Source: an uncultured Rhodopila sp. (GTDB lineage: Bacteria > Pseudomonadota > Alphaproteobacteria > Acetobacterales > Acetobacteraceae). From it: 48,313 nucleotides of DNA. The stretch is from the NCBI GenBank assembly GCA_903851415.1, contig CAINOE010000054.1, forward strand, positions 1 through 48,313, in the 5' to 3' direction. Both the position numbers and the translations under genes were made by a program. Below are positions 33,005-41,615 of this stretch, in pieces. Every line of letters begins with the position of its first letter. Within the stretch, counting starts at the first letter, position 1. The notes below the pieces were generated by a model. It had not been told where the DNA came from. It saw nothing but the letters and a program-made list of their open reading frames with translations, and made no database searches.

Positions 33005-33505
33005 ATGAACCCATCGATGCTCCGCCGCGACGCCATGCTGGCCGCGCTCGCCGCGGCGTTTGCCGATAGCGCGGCGGCAAGCCCGCTGAACCCCGGGCAG
33101 ACCATCATCCGGCCGCCGGACGCGCTGCAGTGGAAGCCGAACCCGGCCTTTCCGGAACCCTGCGTGGAGTATTGCGTCCTGGCCGGCAACCTCGACCAGC
33201 CCGGGCTGTACTACACGCTGGTCCGCTGGTGGCCGGGCTTCATGAGCGCGCCGCACCACTACGCAACCGACCGGCTGTGCGTCGTCGTCTCGGGAACCTG
33301 GTGGTGCAACAGCGGCGCCGACTTCGATCCGGCCGCCTGCGTGCCCGTCTCGGCCGGCAGCTTCGTGCGCCGCGTCGCCGGCACGCCGCACTATGACGGA
33401 GTGATCCGCGGCCATCCGGAGCCGGCTGTCATCGCCATCTGCGGCATGGGACCGGTGCATTACGAGCTCGCCGATCCGTCGCTGCCCGGTGTGCGGCGTG
33501 TCTGA
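33005..33505 (+). CDS. Exported cupin-domain protein
   Basis: A 166-residue protein with a short hydrophobic leader (MLAALAAAFADSAAASP) and a cupin fold. GLYYTLVRWWPGFMSAPHHY, DRLCVVVSGTWWCNSG, and CVPVSAGSFVRRVAGTPHYD correspond to the two cupin motifs; His-His-Tyr after SAP and the later PHYD histidine are probable metal ligands. The tryptophan-rich core resembles the DUF4437-like or quercetinase-like cupins, whose substrates are unknown. It follows the ABC substrate-binding protein by 59 bp on the same strand. Confidence 0.8.
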   Translation: MNPSMLRRDAMLAALAAAFADSAAASPLNPGQTIIRPPDALQWKPNPAFPEPCVEYCVLAGNLDQPGLYYTLVRWWPGFMSAPHHYATDRLCVVVSGTWWCNSGADFDPAACVPVSAGSFVRRVAGTPHYDGVIRGHPEPAVIAICGMGPVHYELADPSLPGVRRV

Positions 33506-33589
33506 TCCGTGCTGCCTTCGAAGTAATCACGAGTCCGTTCGGCCGCCCGTCATGGCGATCGGACGGAGGCCGATGTTATCCCTCGGATC

Positions 33590-33746
33590 TGTGGATAAGT
33601 CGGTGGGCGGTTCCTCCTGAACCTCCCCAAATGCGCCCGGGACCGGCTTTTATGCGGCTTGCTGAATGTTTGGGCATGGGTTTAACCAACTGAATTTAAA
33701 AGAAACTGATCGGCTGCTTAAGGAACTGTGTTAAGGTATTGTTAAC
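33590..33746. promoter_or_regulatory. AT-rich spacer with a DnaA box and a CtrA-like box
   Basis: TGTGGATAA at 33590-33598 is the exact complement of the DnaA box TTATCCACA, with a near-match TTATCCCTC at 33576-33584. TTAAGGTATTGTTAAC at 33731-33746 fits the CtrA consensus TTAA-N7-TTAAC with no mismatch, and further TTTAA/TTAA half-sites lie at 33682-33727. The stretch 33650-33750 is markedly AT-rich for this genome. These are features of cell-cycle promoters and of Caulobacter-type origins. No gene starts close behind (the next, at 34073, is 327 bp away); the rest of 33506-34072 shows nothing else. Confidence 0.45.
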
Positions 33747-34072
33747 CTTCGTATCACCTGTGGACGGCTGAATGGAGGCTTGCCTCACCGAACCGTGTCC
33801 GCGGGCGTTTTTGTCCGCCCCGGTCTCGGAAACCTGAACCTGAAGCGTTGCGCGTTATCCGGCGCGGGGAGCAACGCCCGGCCCGCGGCGCGATTCGCCG
33901 CCCGCGACGCGCCGATGCAGTCCGGCTTTTGCGGGTGCCATCAGGCTGTCCCTTCCCGGGCGCCGGAAACGTGCCTTATCCTTACGATTATGCGCCGGAG
34001 TCGCCGCGGCAGCCCTGCTTGGCAAGCCGCCGGCAGCCATCCGGGCGCGAAACCGCGATCGCAAGGACAGCA

Positions 34073-35023
34073 ATGCCGATCTCCCCGCCCAAGCGAAATT
34101 GGACACTGAACGATGCGCCCGCGCTCGACGGCAAGGTGGCGATCGTCACCGGCGCGACCGGCGGCATCGGCTTTGAGACGGCGCTCGGCCTTGCCCGCCA
34201 GGGCGCCGTCACCATCGTCGCCGGCCGCAACCGGGCCAAAGGGGCGCAGGCGGTGACGCGCATCCAGCGCGAGGTCCCGGCGGCCAAAGTGCGCTTCGAG
34301 ATGCTCGATCTCGCCAGCCTGGCCTCGGTGGCGGATTTCGCCAACGGCGTCACCGCGGCGCATGGCGGCGCCATCGACATCCTGGTCAACAATGCCGGCG
34401 TCATGGGCTATCCCGGGCGCCAACGCACCGCCGATGGGTTCGAGCGGCAGATCGGCGTCAATTATTTCGGGCACTTCGCCCTGACCGCGCGGCTGAAGGA
34501 CGCGTTGTGCGCGGCGCCCGGCGGAGGCCGGGTGGTGACCGTCGCCAGCCTGTCGCATCGCCGCGCCGCGCTGAAACTGGACGACCTGCAGTCGGAGCGT
34601 TCCTACAACGCGCTGCGGGCCTACGGGCAAAGCAAGCTGGCCGATCTGATCTTCGCGTTGGAACTGCAGCGCCGGGCGGAGCAGAACGGCTGGAAGCTGC
34701 GCAGCATCGCGGCGCATCCCGGCTGGGCCAGGACCGACATCATCGACAGCGGCATCGGCGGCGGCCAGCCGAACCTGAAGGCGTGGCTGATCAGCTTCGG
34801 GTTCGGACTGGTGGCGCAGTCGGCACGGGAGGGGGCGCTCCCTTCACTGTATGCGGCGACCGCGCCAGAGGCGGCGGGCGGGGCATATTACGGTCCGTCG
34901 GGTCCGGGGGAGACGCGCGGTTCGCCGGGTTTGGCGAGGGTGTTCCCGCAGGCGCTGGATACCGCGGCAAGCAGCCGGTTGTGGGCGCTGTCGGAGAAGC
35001 TGACGGGGGTGGGGTTCGGGTGA
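34073..35023 (+). CDS. Short-chain dehydrogenase/reductase (retinol dehydrogenase-like)
   Basis: A 316-residue classical SDR of the WW-oxidoreductase/retinol dehydrogenase/protochlorophyllide reductase-like group. The cofactor site is TGATGGIG, followed by NNAGVMG, the catalytic Ser in VTVASLSHRRA and Tyr/Lys in AYGQSKLADL. AGRNRAKG after strand 2 suggests NADP(H) preference. The ATG at 34073, with AAGGAC upstream, gives a start MPISPPKRNWTLNDAPALDG typical of the group; a longer open frame back to 33848 has no support. It is convergent with the membrane-protein gene at 35063. Substrate unknown. Confidence 0.9.
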   Translation: MPISPPKRNWTLNDAPALDGKVAIVTGATGGIGFETALGLARQGAVTIVAGRNRAKGAQAVTRIQREVPAAKVRFEMLDLASLASVADFANGVTAAHGGAIDILVNNAGVMGYPGRQRTADGFERQIGVNYFGHFALTARLKDALCAAPGGGRVVTVASLSHRRAALKLDDLQSERSYNALRAYGQSKLADLIFALELQRRAEQNGWKLRSIAAHPGWARTDIIDSGIGGGQPNLKAWLISFGFGLVAQSAREGALPSLYAATAPEAAGGAYYGPSGPGETRGSPGLARVFPQALDTAASSRLWALSEKLTGVGFG

Positions 35024-35062
35024 GACCTGGAGGACGCCCATGAACGTGGCCCGCAGTCGCCG

Positions 35063-36541
35063 TTACGGTCCAGCCTCCCACGCCTGAATTGCCGCCAATG
35101 CAGCAACCAGCATGATGCTGCTGGCCACGCCGACGGTCTTCGGTATCCAGCGCGTGCTCGCAACATCGAACAGGCCGAGTAACGGCTCAACCGGGTGCCG
35201 ATCTCGTAGACTTGTCGGCACATAGGGCGAAAGTAGTGTGTACTCAAGATCTTCGCGCAGCATCGCGACGTCGCTGGCGCAAACCGAAAAAGCGTATAGT
35301 ATAACGGTGCCCCACCAGAGGAGCACGGCATCGGCCAGAACGTGCATAGGATTGCCGTAATGAACGTTTGGGTTGACGTAGTTCGCGGACACCAACGCCA
35401 TGATCGCTACCATGAGTCCAGCAAAGCTGGAGAGAGCATGGCCAAAATAAAGGCTAAGGAACCGCGGATTGTGAGTAAGCAGTTGCGGGTCCAGGTCGGA
35501 GACCGGCCGGCCGATGAGAACTCGGCCAACGCCGTAGCAGAGCGCTTCGCGCTGATGTCCGTTCCGGCGCACATAGACGAGCGATATGAGCCGGTGGGGC
35601 CGCAGGCCGGTCGTGGCCATGCCGTACCAGGTTCCCATGGCGAACGTGACGAGCGTCGCAAAAGGCGCATCGTCCCGGTCCGGCGCGAAAAGGCCGGGAA
35701 ACTGTTGTCCGAACCACGAATCCCGCACCGGGATCAGGCCCACGCTATCCTCCAGGGTCGGCCGGGCGGTTCGCGAGGTCTGCCGCAAATAGTCGTCCAG
35801 CGGGGACATGGTTTCCGAGCAGGCCACGAGATAGGCCGGTAGCAGCGCAATCGCCACGAACACCGCAATGAAGCCGGCCATCGCGATCGCGTCATTAACA
35901 AAGTCGATGGGCGCGTGACCGGTGAATGCGATTGCCACCAGTCCGCCGAGGGCGATACCAGTTCCAACCGCCGGGCGGGCCACCCCGAACGGGATCAACA
36001 CCGTCCTCGTGAGCTGTGCTGAGGAGTGGTGGATACTGGATGGTGCCGGCGGCAGCGAGGCGATGGCGAACAGAGGCGCGGGTCCGTCCCGCCGGCCGGG
36101 CGACCCGGAAGCGCGCATGACCGCCCGGTATGCCACCTGGGCTGGCCACCAGGAGCCGCACAGCAAAATCCAGAACGTCACGCGAATCGACTGGCGTGCG
36201 GCATCGCACATGTCGGCATCCGCGGCTTTCGGCGCCTGCCTAAGGCACCAAAGCAACGAGCCGTTGTCCTTGGGAAATCCTGTAAGGAGATTTCCAGCCA
36301 AGGCCGTGCCCCCCGCGATAATCGCGACGCACACGATCGCGGCTAACCAGATTGCCGCCATGCAGCGTGCGATCCGAGATGCCTGATGACGAAGCGTTCC
36401 AAGCCTCCGTACAAGCCGAGCGCGTGCCGCGGGCACGACGAGCAGTTCGGCGAGCCATCGGATGGGGCCGATGAGGTACCGCGTGTCGCCGATGAAGTAG
36501 TGGACGGACTCAGCCAAGCGGCCCGCGGCCGCCCGGATCAT
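35063..36541 (-). CDS. Multi-pass membrane protein of unknown function
   Basis: A 492-residue protein with about seven predicted transmembrane segments, including AAIWLAAIVCVAIIAGGTAL near residue 65, FWILLCGSWWPAQVAYRAVM near 125, a long double segment at about 195-245 (GTGIALGGLVAIAFTG, AGFIAVFVAIALLPAYLVAC), FAGLMVAIMALVSANYV, a segment near 410-435 and one at the C-terminus. A cytoplasmic or periplasmic domain at about 250-370 separates the two halves. I recognise no family. Its ATG overlaps the stop of the coiled-coil gene upstream (ATGA), so both are co-translated. With the divergent giant gene at 37092 this is the core of the unknown locus. Confidence 0.75.
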   Translation of the reverse strand: MIRAAAGRLAESVHYFIGDTRYLIGPIRWLAELLVVPAARARLVRRLGTLRHQASRIARCMAAIWLAAIVCVAIIAGGTALAGNLLTGFPKDNGSLLWCLRQAPKAADADMCDAARQSIRVTFWILLCGSWWPAQVAYRAVMRASGSPGRRDGPAPLFAIASLPPAPSSIHHSSAQLTRTVLIPFGVARPAVGTGIALGGLVAIAFTGHAPIDFVNDAIAMAGFIAVFVAIALLPAYLVACSETMSPLDDYLRQTSRTARPTLEDSVGLIPVRDSWFGQQFPGLFAPDRDDAPFATLVTFAMGTWYGMATTGLRPHRLISLVYVRRNGHQREALCYGVGRVLIGRPVSDLDPQLLTHNPRFLSLYFGHALSSFAGLMVAIMALVSANYVNPNVHYGNPMHVLADAVLLWWGTVILYAFSVCASDVAMLREDLEYTLLSPYVPTSLRDRHPVEPLLGLFDVASTRWIPKTVGVASSIMLVAALAAIQAWEAGP

Positions 36542-36882
36542 CGCGCTTCTACGTTGCGGCCGCCCTGGCCGCCATAGTCCGCGAATCCGCTGGTGTCAGT
36601 GGTGGACCAGCTTCGGTGAACTGGATTGCGGCCCCTGGTCACACGTTCAGCGCTTTCCATTGCGTCGACGCGGGATCGGAGGCGTTCAAATTGGTCCTGC
36701 ATGTCGGAACGTAGAGACCCGATTTGGCCCTGCACGTCGGATCGTAAAGATCGGATTTCTTTGGACAACCCCTCCACCATACCAGATATTTTGGACAACC
36801 GCTCGTCCATACGAGATGTTAGAGATTCGCTCTCCTCTGTGTCCTTCTCCGGCAAATTTCCACCCTCAAACACCTTAGTCAC
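36538..36882 (-). CDS. Coiled-coil protein of unknown function
   Basis: The protein is dominated by a coiled coil with an 11-residue repeat, IRSLRSDVQGQ, IGSLRSDMQDQ, FERLRSRVDAM, preceded by heptad-like DERLSKISGMVEGLSKE. No membrane segment. The stop overlaps the start of the membrane-protein gene, so the two are coupled and may form one complex. The start is unclear: I chose the GTG at 36882 with GGGGAAG upstream (114 residues); a TTG at 36927 and a GTG at 36873 are alternatives. The direct repeats in DNA reflect the protein repeat. It diverges from the giant gene, with an AT-rich region of about 200 bp between. Confidence 0.65.
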   Translation of the reverse strand: MTKVFEGGNLPEKDTEESESLTSRMDERLSKISGMVEGLSKEIRSLRSDVQGQIGSLRSDMQDQFERLRSRVDAMESAERVTRGRNPVHRSWSTTDTSGFADYGGQGGRNVEAR

Positions 36883-37091
36883 GGCAAAAAACTTCCCCAA
36901 TACCACTTTCGGGAGCGGATACCACAAACACGAGATGATTGTCCATATCTATTTTTGCAAATTTTCATGAACGTCTTTACTGGATTTTGCACGAAACCCC
37001 TTGCGCTTCAAGTGGAAATATACGATTCTGGAACAGAAATCTTTTTAGATATCGTTCCATCCAAACGAGACGCCTCGGAGGAGATCAATAC

Positions 37092-40000
37092 TTGTCGTCG
37101 AAGCCTACGCCGCTGCAACGCCTCAGTTTCATCGCTTTTCTGGACGTGATCGATCGGACCGATCTGTTGTTCCACGAAATCCGCCAGCTTCAGACCACGC
37201 TGATACAGCAACTCGGCCTGCCTGAGCTGTTCGCCGTTCTGCGATTCGAGGAAAGGTTCCTTTGGGGAGACCTTCTCGATGACGCCTGGCTGGCCAACCT
37301 GCGTAGCGAAACAAACATACGCAGCGCTTCCCGCTCGCTCGCGGCGCGCTGGACTATCCGTTACCCGCTGCCAACCGACCCGCCACCGCCGCAGGCAGAG
37401 CCGGCGACAGACAAGTTGCTGAATGAGAATCATGCCATACAGCGACATGTATGGGATGTGATGCGAGTCGCTTCCAGGCACGGGTATCCGACGCAGGATC
37501 TCCGCCGGACGTTCTTGATGGCTGCGGAATTGCAGGTGGTCAAACAGAACCTGCTGCGGGAGAAGATCATCGTCGTGCACACCGCGTTGCGTGCCTTCGG
37601 TTTGATCCAAAGCCATTTGCAGCCGAGAGCAGTCGAGCTTCCGAGCGTCCGCGATCCGAAGCGCGAAACCCATAAAGAGCGCGAAACCTTCAAAGAGGTT
37701 GAGCATGCGCGGCTGAGACCGTTGCTGCTCGCCTGCTGGGCGCTACGGCACCAGATCGCCCTGCGGGTGGGGCGCATCGGCAATATCCAACGCCAGATCG
37801 AGCAGCAAATAGACGTGGCGCTTGAACAGGACCCGCGCCCGTCAGCGGCGCGCCGCCGGGATCAAGGCATCTATAACGACGCCATTGTGGACCGCTTTAT
37901 CAGCTTGCAGGATCGCATGGCGGCGATTTTGCGCAAGCTTGGCGCCGCAAACCGCTTTGCGGTCAAGTACCCCGGCGGTGTGGGTCGCAAACCGCCGGTG
38001 ATCATGCACCGCTGGGACCTGCAGAACACGTCCCGCTGGCAGCACGAAATCGATGCGATCCACCTGACGGAGGCTTGGGATCCGCATAAGCCGCCGCTCG
38101 ATCCTCGGGCCTATAACGCGTTACGCTACTTAAATTCTTCCTACTGGATGCCGGATCGGCCGGACATGCAGCCGCAACTGGCGCACGAGATCGCCCATGC
38201 CGAGCTGGCGGATATCTATGCGGGGCCGTCGCTTTCTTCGCTAACGGGCGCAGCCGACCCGTTTGCCGGGTTGCTCAACCGAGTTAATGCCACGATCGAG
38301 GACTTCGACCGAAGCGCGAAATATCGCGACATCGCCTGGCGTTGGGAGCTGACACACGAGCAGATACGCACCTTGCTGACCGAACTCGCGGCGGACTTGC
38401 TGGCCGCGGCGGCGGTTGGCGATGCCTACCTGTTCACGATGGCGCTCGATCTGCCCGGTCTCGGGTTCGAAGCGATCCTCGACGGCCTGCCGAGGGTACC
38501 AGACTTCGACCTCGACTTCGAGCACGAGATTTTCGAGCGTCTTCCCCGGGTTCCCGATCCGCCGATATGGTTCCTGCGTCTGCACGCCGTCGTCGGCTTT
38601 CTGCGTGCCATCGGCAAAAAACGCGACACGCCGATGCCTCTCGCGGCTACACTGGTTAAGGGCGTGCGCGATTCTGCCGACCTACTGTACACCGCGTTTC
38701 GCGACGGCGCGAGCGGGGACCGCAAAGGGGCCTGGGACCATTGGCATCAGCTCTGCCTGACAATCGAGCGCATCACAGAAGAAGAAGAGGGGTACCGGAT
38801 CGCCGGTACGATCCAGGGATACGATGATGCGGAGGCTACCATTGGCGATTCGGGCGGCAACTGGGCGGAGATTGCCGAGTTGTTGCGAGGCCCGTTGCTC
38901 GAACGCGAGTATCCGGGCTCGCCAAGCGATCGAAGCTCCCTGGAGAAGGACTTCGCCAAGACGTATCTGAACCACGAACCGGAAGCTCGGGATGTGGGCG
39001 TCGACAACCTGTTTCGCTGGGTTTTTGACGTGCCGTGGCAATTTGCCTTGATCAGCAGCCTGAAACTCTATCCGTCGGCTTCGGCGGAAAATCCCGTTCC
39101 CAAAGACGATATTGCAAAGAGATTTCTGAGCGGACTGCATCGTCAGCAATGGCTGGGTCGCCACATCTTCCAGCTTGGCGTCGAATTATGGGTTTGGAAC
39201 ACTCGCAAGGCCCGCATCCGTCTTGAAGTCTGTGTACGGGTCTCGCGGGCGATCCTTGGGAGCCTGCGCTATTTGGACGCAAACGTCGGCGATGCCCGCG
39301 CACGAATCGCCGCGAGCAAGTTGGTCGCTAAGCTTGACAACTGGTTGGCAACCCGTGTCGGGGTCTTGAATCAGACCCCGGACGAGCTCCTGCAAAGCTC
39401 GCCGCGTAACTGGTCGCACGAGGCTAACAACGACGGCACTTTTGCCGACAGCGAGATGCTTATTTCGACACAGATCAGCGCCGTCGGTGCCCTTGCGTTA
39501 TCGCTTAGTGGCTCTGTGTTGTCCGACTTCGACCCTCACCTGAGGCTGAGGTTGGCGCAACTGCGGGATTATGCAGCGTGGTCAGGCAACCAAAAGGCAT
39601 CCGCCGACGATCCGGAGAAAGAGCTATGGCCGACATTGATGCGGATACTGGGCCACGATCGGGACTCCGGCAGAGGTCGCAGTAAGATCTATCGTTTGGA
39701 GCGTATCGCCACTCGGGCGCATCTCCTGCCGGCATCGGCGCGTCTCGAGTTCGGGCAAAGCGAGTTGGCCATCTTCAGTTCGGGCCAGAGAGAGCTGTTC
39801 GCTTCGCCCTGGGTAGATACACCAGCGAACAGAGAAAACGGGCATTGGGTGCGCTGTTTGCCCTTGCTCGGGCGGTATGACCTGATTCGGATCGAGGGGG
39901 CGCGGACGGTCGGCGCCGGAAAATTACCCCGCATGTCGGCGAAATCGCTGACCTTCGATCCCCCGGCGGAACAGGCTTCGGGCCGGGCGGCCAGGGAAGG

Positions 40001-41612
40001 AGACAAGCGCGGGGAAGAATTTGATATTGCCATGAGTGCATCCGGTGCACCTGAACTTTCTGATCGCGTAGCGCTGCCGTTTGCTTCGCTGCGCGAGTAT
40101 AAGAGCATGGAGTGTTTGACGGCAGCGGGCGCAAGCGAACTGAGGCCTCTTTCTCTGAAAGGGGATCTCCCGCCTCGCGCCATCTGGTGGGACCCTCCCT
40201 ACGCGGTCGATGTGGCATTGAAAGGGACGGCACCGTATCTCGGCAGCGACGGGCGGATCTTCGCCGACTGCGATATCGATTCCGGGTCGCGAGTGCAACC
40301 CCTGGACGACGCGGAATGTGACCCCAACGAATCGTTTGTATGCCAAACGGAACAGGAATACGACGATCCATTCTTCATTCGCCAGCAGTTCGGCCTGCCG
40401 TTCCGGCGCAAATGGGCCGACGCGCCGCCCGATTCCAAGCCGCCCGAGCCGCTCAAACCGGTGGCGGTGCAAGCCGAGTGGAACAAACTGATCGACGCCA
40501 TCTCCCGGTGCCCCCCTGACAAATTTACTGCCGATCGTCATGTCGCCCGCTCCGAATGGTTCGTCCCGCCCGGGGAGGACACCGCGATCGCGGTGCTTTC
40601 TACGCAGCTTGCGCAGCGTTCAGCGAGGCTGACATTCATGCGACAGATTGCCGGCCCGCCCGAGAATGCGGAGCCCCCGTGGGCCGCCTTTCGCGTGGCC
40701 GATCCCGATCGCGACGACACCGCCGGAGATGACGGCTTCATCATCGATGGCTGGGGCGATATTATTTGCGTCTTCAACATCGATGGCCGCGAAACCGACG
40801 GTGAGTATGGCTGCCACCTATTGCCGACCGTAGGCGATCTGGTCGATAAGGGGAGCTGGGTCTACAACTCCGACGGCAATTTTTCTGCTAGCGCGTTGGC
40901 CGGCAACCTGAAGCGCTTCCACGAAGAGGTTGCCCGCCGGCTGAAAGATATCATTAGCTTCAAAAATGCCTGCTACGACCATTTTCTCGTCGCCCGCACC
41001 GAGCTTGCCTTCACGACCTTCGCCGGGGACGCGGCTTTGCGCTCGATGGTGGATAAGGACTTCGCACCGCCAGTCAACGAACCCGGCGAATGGGACCAGG
41101 GATTCCATCTGGACTGGTCGTTCCAGTGTCGCATCAGGCCGGACCGAGCCTCCGGTCTGTACAATACGAACTTCGTCAATCAGGTTGTAAGCTGGCGCGA
41201 GAATCAGGCCGCGCGCGACGCCCTTACGCGCCGTGCTCGTAGGCTTGGTGCGAGCGGGCTCGAAGTCCATATGCCGATTTCCCTGGTGCGACAGGCTGGG
41301 GTGCTGGATTACCGTATCAATATCACGAGCGAGCCGGACAGGCAGGCCGCGATGCACGAAATGCTGTTCGGCGAGAACGGCGCGTTGGTTGACGCTTACG
41401 AAACGCTTGCCCGCGACCTTTGCGGGGAGCGGAACATTTCTGCAAGTGTCCGCAAAGGCCGTGTCTTTATCCCCGCCACCGCCCTCATGCTGTCCTCGAT
41501 GCTTGCCGGCAAGGCTTTGGAAGCCATCGATCACCGGTTCACGACGCTCGGGATCGGGGGATGGCCGCCGCCGCCGGAGTGGAACCAGTGGATAGCATCT
41601 ACGGCTGGATAG
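37092..41612 (+). CDS. Giant protein of unknown family with a gluzincin-like zinc peptidase motif
   Basis: I start the gene at the TTG at 37092, which has GGAGGAG 8 bases upstream, giving 1506 residues; the frame is open to 36939. I recognise no family over the length. Residues 365-369 read HEIAH within QLAHEIAHAELADIYAG, an HExxH zinc motif, and residues 431-435 read ELAAD in LTELAADLLAAAA, 62 residues later, where gluzincins carry their third (Glu) ligand and an ExxxD helix. No signal peptide or transmembrane helix is evident, so it is probably cytoplasmic. Other recognisable stretches are an acidic DGWGDIICVFNIDGRETDGE segment near 1220 and a tryptophan-rich middle. Codon use is less GC-biased than in the flanks, hinting at transfer. 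Confidence 0.8.
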   Translation: MSSKPTPLQRLSFIAFLDVIDRTDLLFHEIRQLQTTLIQQLGLPELFAVLRFEERFLWGDLLDDAWLANLRSETNIRSASRSLAARWTIRYPLPTDPPPPQAEPATDKLLNENHAIQRHVWDVMRVASRHGYPTQDLRRTFLMAAELQVVKQNLLREKIIVVHTALRAFGLIQSHLQPRAVELPSVRDPKRETHKERETFKEVEHARLRPLLLACWALRHQIALRVGRIGNIQRQIEQQIDVALEQDPRPSAARRRDQGIYNDAIVDRFISLQDRMAAILRKLGAANRFAVKYPGGVGRKPPVIMHRWDLQNTSRWQHEIDAIHLTEAWDPHKPPLDPRAYNALRYLNSSYWMPDRPDMQPQLAHEIAHAELADIYAGPSLSSLTGAADPFAGLLNRVNATIEDFDRSAKYRDIAWRWELTHEQIRTLLTELAADLLAAAAVGDAYLFTMALDLPGLGFEAILDGLPRVPDFDLDFEHEIFERLPRVPDPPIWFLRLHAVVGFLRAIGKKRDTPMPLAATLVKGVRDSADLLYTAFRDGASGDRKGAWDHWHQLCLTIERITEEEEGYRIAGTIQGYDDAEATIGDSGGNWAEIAELLRGPLLEREYPGSPSDRSSLEKDFAKTYLNHEPEARDVGVDNLFRWVFDVPWQFALISSLKLYPSASAENPVPKDDIAKRFLSGLHRQQWLGRHIFQLGVELWVWNTRKARIRLEVCVRVSRAILGSLRYLDANVGDARARIAASKLVAKLDNWLATRVGVLNQTPDELLQSSPRNWSHEANNDGTFADSEMLISTQISAVGALALSLSGSVLSDFDPHLRLRLAQLRDYAAWSGNQKASADDPEKELWPTLMRILGHDRDSGRGRSKIYRLERIATRAHLLPASARLEFGQSELAIFSSGQRELFASPWVDTPANRENGHWVRCLPLLGRYDLIRIEGARTVGAGKLPRMSAKSLTFDPPAEQASGRAAREGDKRGEEFDIAMSASGAPELSDRVALPFASLREYKSMECLTAAGASELRPLSLKGDLPPRAIWWDPPYAVDVALKGTAPYLGSDGRIFADCDIDSGSRVQPLDDAECDPNESFVCQTEQEYDDPFFIRQQFGLPFRRKWADAPPDSKPPEPLKPVAVQAEWNKLIDAISRCPPDKFTADRHVARSEWFVPPGEDTAIAVLSTQLAQRSARLTFMRQIAGPPENAEPPWAAFRVADPDRDDTAGDDGFIIDGWGDIICVFNIDGRETDGEYGCHLLPTVGDLVDKGSWVYNSDGNFSASALAGNLKRFHEEVARRLKDIISFKNACYDHFLVARTELAFTTFAGDAALRSMVDKDFAPPVNEPGEWDQGFHLDWSFQCRIRPDRASGLYNTNFVNQVVSWRENQAARDALTRRARRLGASGLEVHMPISLVRQAGVLDYRINITSEPDRQAAMHEMLFGENGALVDAYETLARDLCGERNISASVRKGRVFIPATALMLSSMLAGKALEAIDHRFTTLGIGGWPPPPEWNQWIASTAG

Positions 41613-41615
41613 CAC

